The notes under the pieces are model-generated. The model had not been told where the DNA came from. It did not search any database and saw nothing but the letters and a program-made list of their open reading frames with translations. The position numbers and the translations under genes are program-made. A stretch of 7,193 bases of DNA from Desulfobacterales bacterium (GTDB lineage: Bacteria > Desulfobacterota > Desulfobacteria > Desulfobacterales > C00003060): assembly GCA_030629475.1 (NCBI GenBank), contig DAOVOU010000108.1, forward strand, positions 1 to 7,193, given 5' to 3'. Positions 1 through 4,229 of this stretch are shown in pieces; the stretch's first letter is position 1; each line of letters starts with the position of its first letter.

Positions 1-2
1 CA

Positions 3-241
3 CCCGGTGTCCTGCATCACATCATGATCCGTGGAATCGAGCGTCGAAAGATATTCATAAGGGTAAGCAGCAACGAAAAGTGAAGGCAAGGAGTCTTTTC
101 TGCCTTTGGGCAGTCAGTGAGTTGGGGATGTTGCTTAGAGAACTGGCCCGGCGGTTGGAAATGAGCCCCCCTGGCGTGGGGTTCTCGGTCGAAAGGGGAG
201 AAACCATTGCCCGCGAAAATGGGTTGCGATTAATCGAATAA
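3..241 (+). pseudogene. REP-associated Y1 (IS200-like) transposase, internally deleted remnant
   Basis: Two pieces of one transposase are seen in adjacent frames. Bases 3-59 (frame 3) read PGVLHHIMIRGIERRKIF, which matches the usual N-terminal start of REP-associated tyrosine transposases. From about base 59 frame 2 is open to the TAA at 239-241 and reads KVKARSLFCLWAVSELG, then LRELARRLEMSPPGVGFSVE and RGETIARENGLRLIE, the helix-turn-helix-like C-terminus of the same family. Intact members have roughly 200 or more residues. Here the central part, with the HUH metal-binding histidines and the catalytic tyrosine, is missing, and the join also changes frame. The gene cannot make an active enzyme. 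It may continue a few codons left of the window. Identification is by remembered family sequence, not by a search. The opposite strand is open at 55-288 but resembles nothing and is treated as a shadow. Confidence 0.8.
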
Positions 242-263
242 GGTTTTGTTACTTTTTTACCAG

Positions 264-295
264 CGTCCCCACCAGCCCACGTCCCCACCAGCCCA
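264..295. repeat. Perfect 16-bp tandem duplication
   Basis: The unit cgtccccaccagccca occurs twice with no spacer (264-279 and 280-295). It lies between the stop of the transposase remnant and the point where HicA similarity begins (298). It may be a subterminal transposon repeat or a slippage scar at the junction of two decayed elements. The sequence does not decide between these. Confidence 0.85.
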
Positions 296-297
296 CC

Positions 298-474
298 CTG
301 CAGGCCATTTTCGAGAAACCTGTGCGGACTAATATTGCTTGGGCGAATATTGAAAGTCTGCTGCTAGCCTGCGGAGCAGTGATCAGTGAAGGGCGAGGGT
401 CTTTCCCGGAAATCTTCGAGGCTGGCTTGAACTTATGCGTAGTTTTTGCTATACGGATTCAGGAACTATCATAG
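298..474 (+). pseudogene. hicA: HicA-type toxin remnant, truncated and internally deleted
   Basis: Frame 1 reads LQAIFEKPVRTNIAWANIES followed by LLLACGAVISEGRGS up to base 402. This matches the conserved first half of HicA mRNA-interferase toxins of type II toxin-antitoxin modules (an alpha helix followed by GAxxxEGRGS). The frame then continues with FPEIFEAGLN (403-432), which resembles the C-terminal FLExAG end of the family, and runs unrelated to a TAG at 472-474. The middle part of the family, with the HRPHP segment that carries the active-site histidine, is absent. The usual start (M...RKTL) is also lost, because similarity begins abruptly just after the 16-bp tandem repeat. No start codon and no partner hicB are visible. 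The gene is almost certainly non-functional. The assignment of the first half is firm; reading 403-432 as the old C-terminus is an inference. Confidence 0.72.
427..455 (+). promoter_or_regulatory. Candidate sigma70 promoter for the usp gene
   Basis: TTGAAC (427-432) is followed by a 17-base spacer and TATACG (450-455). The bases TGC directly before it form an extended -10. This would start transcription near 462 and leave a leader of about 160 bases before the usp ATG at 624. The site lies inside the 3' part of the hicA remnant, so a promoter may have arisen from or survived in debris. I see no better match closer to the gene. Motif match only. Confidence 0.38.
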
Positions 475-623
475 GGTGCATCCAGAAGGTATGCTTAGAA
501 AGTCGAAATTTCACGACGCAGTTCGTGCAGTCTACAGTCTCCGCACTTGCTTTGTTTTCCATTCCAAAGTTTTTCACGTCAAAAATGGCATGAACAGTTA
601 TCATGTAGCAAGGAGGGGTCTCA

Positions 624-1073
624 ATGTTGCCTCTTAGGAAAATCCTTTGCCCAACAGACTTTAGTGAACCATCTTACAAGGCGTTGAAGGCGGCAAACGA
701 GTTAGCCTTGCACTTCTCTGCTGCACTGGTTCTGGTTCACGTTGTTCCTCTAGTGATTGACATACCGACTTCCGCAGATTTTTATATCCCTTCGGATGTA
801 CTGACGGCAGAAGCTGATGCAAAGAAGGCGTTGCAGGAAGTGGCTGAGAAATGGATATCCGAGAAAGTTAGAATACGTACGAAGGTAGTTATAGGAGATC
901 CCGGTGATGAAATCGTAAGGACGGCTGCCGATGAGAATGCAGACATTATTGTGATAGCAACGCATGGTCTGACGGGCTGGCGAAGACTTATTTTCGGATC
1001 GGTAGCCGAGAAGGTCGTCAGGCTTGCTCCATGCCCTGTGCTAACGATCCAGTCTCCACTTGAAAGGAGATGA
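624..1073 (+). CDS. Universal stress protein, UspA family (single domain)
   Basis: This 149-residue cytoplasmic protein has the normal length of a single Usp domain. It opens with the family pattern LRKILCPTDFSEPSYKAL (beta strand, TDFS, first helix). It continues with LVLVHVVP (36-42) and the strand ADIIVIATHG (106-115), and ends with LAPCPVLTI (134-142). The nucleotide-binding loop of ATP-binding Usps, G-x2-G-x9-G-(S/T), is present as A112-T-H-G115, nine residues, then G125-S126. Only the first glycine is changed, to alanine. ATP binding is therefore plausible but not certain. Members typically dimerise and help survival under starvation, oxidative or energy stress; the specific role here is unknown. 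The start is set by an excellent Shine-Dalgarno, AAGGAGGGG at 610-618, five bases before the ATG. It is a solitary gene, convergent with the next one, and its stop lies 40 bases from that gene's stop. No clear terminator lies between them. Confidence 0.93.
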   Translation: MLPLRKILCPTDFSEPSYKALKAANELALHFSAALVLVHVVPLVIDIPTSADFYIPSDVLTAEADAKKALQEVAEKWISEKVRIRTKVVIGDPGDEIVRTAADENADIIVIATHGLTGWRRLIFGSVAEKVVRLAPCPVLTIQSPLERR

Positions 1074-1113
1074 ACGGATTTTAGGCGATAGTGATTTTGA
1101 GGAAGGGAAGACC

Positions 1114-2235
1114 CTATTCTAACTGGATAACTACCCTGCTACCTGCTACGTCGGTAACCGATAGCTTTTTGCCTCCAACGATTTTCCCGTCAACAGCTTC
1201 GCTGAAAGAATCAGCGTTCCCTTTATATAGGACAGAAAGTTCGAGCTGGCCCCCGCCGAAACTGCGCTTATTCACAGAAACCACATCAGAAAGCTCGCCG
1301 AGGACTTCTCTGGCCGCCTTTTGCATCTTAAAATTTGCAACGTTCTTAATGATCACGTCGAGGGGAATGCCGTTATTGATCATATCCTGGAAGGAGGAGA
1401 CGATTTTTTCAAAAAGCTTTCTGTCCATTAGCTTTTTTGCTGCCTTTTCCGCAGCTTTGGCCTTGGCAACGTCTTCTGAAATATGGACTGCTGCACCGCT
1501 TGCCGATTTCGATGCAATGATCCTGGCACTAGTACAGTTGACCACTTTTGCTGTAATATTGGCCTGGCCCGACTTCATGCCGGAGTTGCTGAGGAAGGTG
1601 CTGGTCACGAGGCTCTTGGTAACCCTTCCAACAATCACATACTCTGCACCGTTCGATGCGCCGATCTGGGCTGCGGCCAAAGGATCGCCTTTTGCTGCCC
1701 GCTGTATAAGCTGATCATCCTTCTGCATGAGTACAGCCACAACCGCTGCATCCACGAGTTCAAACTCTTTTTCGGTCAGGTAGTCGAGAATCGCGTTCTC
1801 TGCATAGTTTCCGTTCTCTTCCCGTATGACCACCATCATGCGAGGCTTGTCCATGGACTCGAGGAGGATTTTCAGGGCAAGAAGGTCCGCCTTAATGCTT
1901 GCAAGGGAGACAACGGCCCGTATTCTTAGATAGAAGATGTCGTCCTGCTGCTTTTCTTCGTACAGAACATCATATTTTTTGACTGAACCCGTTGTCTTGG
2001 TGAGGATAATATCTCTCTGAAGTTCAAAATTCCTTACTTCGGTCTGTGATATGAGAACCGTACCGATTCCCTTCTCAACAGCGTTTCGCTTTGCTTTAAG
2101 GAGAGCATCGCCCTTGGATAGGCCGTAGCCTTTTGCTTCAACGGTAATATCACCTTCAAACATTTCTGCAGAAAGAAGCGCAGGACACATGCATATAAGA
2201 AGTATTGATAAAAGTGGCACTATTTTAGATTTCAC
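1114..2235 (-). CDS. Exported FlgT/CsgG-like (LPP20-type) protein of unknown role
   Basis: This is a 373-residue protein with an N-terminal signal peptide: KSK, then a hydrophobic run (VPLLSILLICMCP), with a likely signal peptidase I cut after LLSA (residue 23). The mature N-terminus (about 25-115) has the FlgT_N/LPP20 pattern: a short strand ending AKGYG, a helix of the type GDALLKAKRNAVEKGIGT, then a strand with FYLRIRAVV. The middle (about 130-250) resembles the FlgT/CsgG middle domain, with RMMVVI, AENAILDYL and GAEYVIVGRV. The C-terminal part (about 270-373) has a helix followed by a VVSVNKRSFGGGQLELSVLY strand pair. Related proteins act at the outer membrane or periplasm, for example in the Vibrio flagellar H-ring, but no flagellar genes lie nearby, so that role should not be transferred. 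Start choice: an upstream ATG at 2250 has no ribosome binding site, while the GTG at 2235 is preceded by GGGGAGGGG at a good distance and gives a better signal peptide. There is no lipobox: the only nearby cysteines follow isoleucine and methionine. Confidence 0.72.
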   Translation of the reverse strand: MKSKIVPLLSILLICMCPALLSAEMFEGDITVEAKGYGLSKGDALLKAKRNAVEKGIGTVLISQTEVRNFELQRDIILTKTTGSVKKYDVLYEEKQQDDIFYLRIRAVVSLASIKADLLALKILLESMDKPRMMVVIREENGNYAENAILDYLTEKEFELVDAAVVAVLMQKDDQLIQRAAKGDPLAAAQIGASNGAEYVIVGRVTKSLVTSTFLSNSGMKSGQANITAKVVNCTSARIIASKSASGAAVHISEDVAKAKAAEKAAKKLMDRKLFEKIVSSFQDMINNGIPLDVIIKNVANFKMQKAAREVLGELSDVVSVNKRSFGGGQLELSVLYKGNADSFSEAVDGKIVGGKKLSVTDVAGSRVVIQLE

Positions 2236-2378
2236 GTTTCCCCTCCCCATCGCTAATATGGTGTCTCGGAAATGTAACTTCTCAAAAAGTTTGGAGTATT
2301 TGTTGATCCCCCCTCACCTTCCTCAAAGCTATTGAGTAGTCACGACCTCACTGCTTAACTTAACCATAGCCTCCCTTT

Positions 2379-2405
2379 TTAATAAAATAAGTATGCTTAT
2401 GTCAA
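2379..2405 (-). promoter_or_regulatory. Candidate promoter with a dyad in the spacer, for the FlgT-like gene
   Basis: Read on the minus strand, a perfect -35 TTGACA (2405-2400) precedes an AT-rich -10 region. The best hexamer is TATTAA (2384-2379), with a short 15-base spacer; shifting to 17 bases gives the poorer TTAAAA. The spacer carries the inverted repeat ATAAG-CATA-CTTAT (2400-2387), which a dimeric regulator could bind. The leader to the GTG at 2235 would be roughly 140 bases. The -35 is convincing; the -10 and the operator are inferred. Confidence 0.42.
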
Positions 2406-2432
2406 GCAAGGCATTGTCTCGACTCAGAAACA

Positions 2433-2630
2433 GTGGGGTTGAGCCAAAATCGTGTATCAGAAATTATCGGAAATGCCAATTTTGGCAATATCGATACTTT
2501 GCTCTCTCAAGGCCATGACATGGCATACATTGCCAGGCATTATAACCTGGACCTTCCACTTGTCTGGGCCTTATGTTTGGAAGGAAAAACAGATCAGGAA
2601 AAATTCAAAGGACTTGGCTGGGGTCCATAG
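2433..2630 (+). pseudogene. Fragment of a ParB-like / DNA methyltransferase-type protein
   Basis: An open frame from 2391, with a GTG at 2433, reads GLSQNRVSEIIGN, a typical recognition helix of a ParB/KorB-type helix-turn-helix. It continues IDTLLSQGHDMAYIARHYNL and LEGKTDQEKFKGLGWGP before a TAG at 2628-2630. I remember this block from larger proteins with a ParB-like N-terminus and an adenine-type DNA methyltransferase part, where LGWG continues as a Trp-rich stretch into the methylase. Here both the N-terminal domain and everything after LGWG are missing. Just before the GTG the frame reads DSETVGLSQ where the family would have a longer helix (TQRDIAETVGLSQ-like), suggesting a small deletion or loss. 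The GTG has no ribosome binding site. A small functional DNA-binding peptide cannot be excluded but is less likely than a remnant. Confidence 0.55.
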
Positions 2631-2644
2631 CAATTAAAATCCAA

Positions 2645-2662
2645 TTAATCCTGTTAATCCTG
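2645..2662. repeat. Tandem 9-mer, dispersed intergenic element
   Basis: The unit ttaatcctg occurs twice in tandem and is followed by tctgataaaaaaat. A looser third copy (attaaaatcca) precedes it. I recall near-identical stretches from many intergenic regions of Desulfobacterota and other environmental bacteria. It sits immediately after the ParB-like fragment. Confidence 0.6.
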
Positions 2663-2720
2663 TCTGATAAAAAAATATGGTAACCGTTCACCATCTTTCT
2701 ATTTACCGAGGAGAACGCCG

Positions 2721-2753
2721 ACCCGCCTGCCACCCGCCTGCCATCGCCAGGCA
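2721..2753. repeat. REP-like GC-rich repeat with 11-bp tandem duplication
   Basis: The unit acccgcctgcc is perfectly duplicated (2721-2731, 2732-2742) and is followed by atcgccaggca, so TGCC (2739-2742) can pair with GGCA (2750-2753). The 17-mer at 2733-2749 is the reverse complement, at 14 of 17 positions, of the tggcaatggcgggcagg segments at 2782-2798 and 2837-2853. The whole cluster could therefore fold as imperfect hairpins. This is the architecture of repetitive extragenic palindromes. Confidence 0.6.
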
Positions 2754-2764
2754 TACCGGGCACC

Positions 2765-2853
2765 TTCAATGCTGGCATCTGTGGCAATGGCGGGCAGGTC
2801 GCCAGACACGACGGACAGCTTCAATGCGGCCATGTGTGGCAATGGCGGGCAGG
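2765..2853. repeat. Two 34-bp direct repeats, 55-bp period
   Basis: Bases 2765-2798 and 2820-2853 agree at 31 of 34 positions. Both run ttcaatg...tgtggcaatggcgggcagg, with differences only at the 9th, 11th and 15th base. The 21 bases between them are unrelated to the unit. The shared 3' half is the inverted partner of the REP-like unit at 2733-2749. Confidence 0.82.
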
Positions 2854-2895
2854 GATCGCTGAGTATGAAAACAAAGGATTTTGTTGAATTTATGT

Positions 2896-2927
2896 CCTTC
2901 TGCGTGCTTTGCGGTCTCCGCGGTGAA
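2896..2927. repeat. Dispersed 'CTTTGCGGTCTCCGCGGTGAA'-type intergenic element
   Basis: The stretch ends ctttgcggtctccgcggtga and has an internal rhythm of repeated TGCG/GCGG. I recall closely similar 30-40 base elements scattered between genes in Desulfobacterota, cyanobacteria and other environmental genomes. Their function is not known to me. Recognition is from memory only. Confidence 0.5.
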
Positions 2928-2942
2928 GTATTACGAAAAGGT

Positions 2943-2971
2943 TTGCTCCCATAGCACATGTCTGGTATAAA
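2943..2971 (+). promoter_or_regulatory. Candidate extended -10 promoter of the aminotransferase gene
   Basis: TTGCTC (2943-2948) is followed by exactly 17 bases and TATAAA (2966-2971), with TGG directly before it as an extended -10. The expected start near 2978 gives a leader of about 55 bases to the ATG at 3034. The -10 is close to consensus; the -35 is weak. This suggests the gene is transcribed on its own. Confidence 0.5.
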
Positions 2972-3033
2972 CACGCCACTTATTGTGGATGAAAGGACAA
3001 CCGCCACCTATGGAGGCAAGGAGGTGTTCCAAC

Positions 3034-4035
3034 ATGGTGTCGATCCTTGAAAAGGGCGGTGGAACATTCAAAGGCATCAAACTACTCCTATGCGAGAATC
3101 CCCTGCCGCCCATCCAGGAGGCTGTTGTGGCCGCACAGGCGGAGGTGCCGCAAAACAACTACTACACCGAGCCCTATTCTGAGCCCTTGCGCCAGCTTAT
3201 TAGCGAGCGCCTCGGCGTGCCCGACAGGCTGGTCCATATCAATGCGGGTTCGGAGCTCATCCTGCGTCAACTTTTCGACCGTTTCGGACAGCGGGTTCAC
3301 CTATTGACGCCTACGTATCCCTTGTTTCCTGAGATCGCTCAGCAATACACGGAGACCCGTCTCCCTGCCGAGGACAACTTCGCCTTCGACTTGGAGGATT
3401 TGGGTCTCCCGGAGAGGACCACGCTGGCTGTGATCGTCAATCCCAACAATCCCACCGGCGGCACGTTTGACATGTCACCACTACCAGGCCTCCTTACGAG
3501 ACAGCCGGATACCTGGTTCTTGGTCGATGAGGCGTTCATCGGTCTAGCTGGCGAATCGGTTGCCCATCTCGTACCCCGGTACCCGAACCTGATCGTGACA
3601 CGTACGTTCTCCAAGGCGCACAGCCTTGCGGGCTTCCGGGTAGGGTATGCTATCCTCCCTGAGAGGCTGGCCAACGACCTCAACAGCCGCAACGACGCAT
3701 ATCCACTGGCTCGTCCTAGCCAGGCCGCGGCATTGGCCACACTACAGCACGAGGATAAGATCCGCGACCGGGCAACCAGGCTGCGCGGCTGGACCGAGCA
3801 GCTCGCCGGCGAGTTGCAGGCGCTTCACGTTCGCACCTTTCCAACCGAGACCTACTTTTTCCTCGCGGATTTCGCCCCCCACGGCGCCACCGAGCTGGCC
3901 GAAAGGCTGCGGGAACGGGGCATTTTTATCAAACCGTTAAAGGACCCCACCCTGGGACCCGGTTTCATGCGGGTGACAACGGCGTTGCCGGAGGATAACG
4001 CACGCGTCGTCCAGACTCTGAGAGAGCTGCTTTAG
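3034..4035 (+). CDS. PLP-dependent class I/II aminotransferase, histidinol-phosphate aminotransferase-like
   Basis: This 333-residue cytoplasmic enzyme of fold type I has all the PLP landmarks. They are NAGSELIL (70-77, phosphate-side loop), NPNNPTGG with the ring-contacting Asn (136-143), FLVDEAF with Asp165, TFSKAHSLAGFRVGY with the Schiff-base lysine K194 and phosphate-binding R202, and the substrate carboxylate arginine R313 in FMRVTTALPEDN. The ENPLPP and NNYYTEPYSEPLR segments near the N-terminus and the overall order fit the HisC/CobD subfamily. Length is at the short end of HisC (about 350). The substrate could be histidinol phosphate, L-threonine phosphate or an aromatic amino acid; the sequence does not decide, and no histidine or cobalamin genes are near. 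Start: the frame is open from 2983, but a perfect AAGGAGGTG at 3018-3026 points to the ATG at 3034. The gene is clearly richer in G and C than the feo genes to its right and stands alone among repeats, which hints at transfer. Confidence 0.88.
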   Translation: MVSILEKGGGTFKGIKLLLCENPLPPIQEAVVAAQAEVPQNNYYTEPYSEPLRQLISERLGVPDRLVHINAGSELILRQLFDRFGQRVHLLTPTYPLFPEIAQQYTETRLPAEDNFAFDLEDLGLPERTTLAVIVNPNNPTGGTFDMSPLPGLLTRQPDTWFLVDEAFIGLAGESVAHLVPRYPNLIVTRTFSKAHSLAGFRVGYAILPERLANDLNSRNDAYPLARPSQAAALATLQHEDKIRDRATRLRGWTEQLAGELQALHVRTFPTETYFFLADFAPHGATELAERLRERGIFIKPLKDPTLGPGFMRVTTALPEDNARVVQTLRELL

Positions 4036-4057
4036 GTGCGCTGAAGACCCAGCGCGC
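4036..4057 (+). terminator. Hairpin directly after the aminotransferase stop
   Basis: An 8-bp stem, gtgcgctg with cagcgcgc (one T-G wobble), encloses a 6-base loop and begins at the base after the TAG. No T-run follows, so it is either an RNA 3'-end stabilising structure or the first half of a weak terminator, not a classical intrinsic terminator. Confidence 0.4.
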
Positions 4058-4094
4058 CTCTAAGTCCGCCAGCGACGACACGATATGATAAAAC

Positions 4095-4172
4095 CTACCC
4101 CCGTGTCATGGTGGCCCCGCACTTGGGGCATTTTTGCTCAAAGCAACGAGTTCCGACGGGCATCCCGTCCAT
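4095..4172 (-). pseudogene. C-terminal half of a small double-zinc-ribbon protein
   Basis: A 25-codon frame (ATG at 4172, stop TAG at 4097-4095) reads MDGMPVGTRCFEQKCPKCGA then TMTRG. It closely resembles the end of small bacterial and archaeal proteins with two CPxCG knuckles, whose second half runs H-x-x-G-x-P-C...KCPKCGxxMxRE. Here the first knuckle is missing: an in-frame TAA lies five codons upstream of the ATG, and no CxxC is found before it. The frame keeps a Cys-x5-Cys-x2-Cys arrangement, too few ligands for a normal ribbon unless it dimerises. It lies 57 bases downstream of feoB on the same strand. It may be a remnant, or a real microprotein of the feo operon. The same bases form a GC hairpin with a T-run on the other strand. 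Confidence 0.45.
4114..4135 (+). terminator. Possible rho-independent terminator for the aminotransferase gene
   Basis: GCCCC (4114-4118) pairs with GGGGC (4125-4129) around a 6-base loop and is followed directly by ATTTTT. The stem is only five pairs but all G-C. Because these bases also encode the CPKCGA of the opposite-strand zinc ribbon (Cys-Pro-Lys-Cys-Gly codons are naturally near-palindromic), the hairpin could be a coding by-product. Confidence 0.42.
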
Positions 4173-4229
4173 ATCAATTTCTCTGTGTTAGGTTTAACAT
4201 TGATTATGTTTTCTTAACGTAAAGTCATT

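Larger units (their letters stand above)
2631..3033. other. Gene-free repeat-rich intergenic region
   Basis: No credible gene lies in these 403 bases. Open frames on both strands have no ribosome binding sites, overlap each other and read through repeats. The region holds four kinds of short repeat (listed separately), then an extended -10 promoter candidate and the leader of the aminotransferase gene. The repeat part (2720-2853) is GC-rich, while the flanks are AT-rich. Confidence 0.75.

Noticed and set aside
55..288. Minus-strand open frame of 77 codons
   Set aside because: It is the antisense of a recognisable transposase C-terminus, has no ribosome binding site and no recognisable motif.
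599..604. TATCAT as a -10 for usp
   Set aside because: It lies only 20 bases from the ATG, would place the start inside the ribosome binding site, and has no -35.
446..637. Plus-strand open frame of 63 codons before usp
   Set aside because: It runs over the usp ribosome binding site and start, has no ribosome binding site of its own and its composition is not protein-like.
1104..1115. AGGG-AAGA-CCCT as a bidirectional terminator between the convergent genes
   Set aside because: The stem has only four pairs and no T-run follows in either direction.
1091..1929. Plus-strand frames of 207 and 148 codons
   Set aside because: They are shadows antisense to the FlgT-like gene, which has a signal peptide, a ribosome binding site and domain structure.
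2721..2853. Repeat cluster as a CRISPR array
   Set aside because: There are only two 34-bp copies with one 21-base gap, the copies differ, the flanking units are inverted, and no cas gene is present.
2983..3033. Earlier start for the aminotransferase (TTG at 2983)
   Set aside because: The extra 17 residues lie upstream of a perfect AAGGAGGTG that serves the ATG at 3034, and they resemble nothing in the family.
4155..4169. GACGGG-cat-CCCGTC hairpin as the feoB terminator
   Set aside because: The loop has three bases, no T-run follows on the minus strand, and the bases fall in the zinc-ribbon frame.
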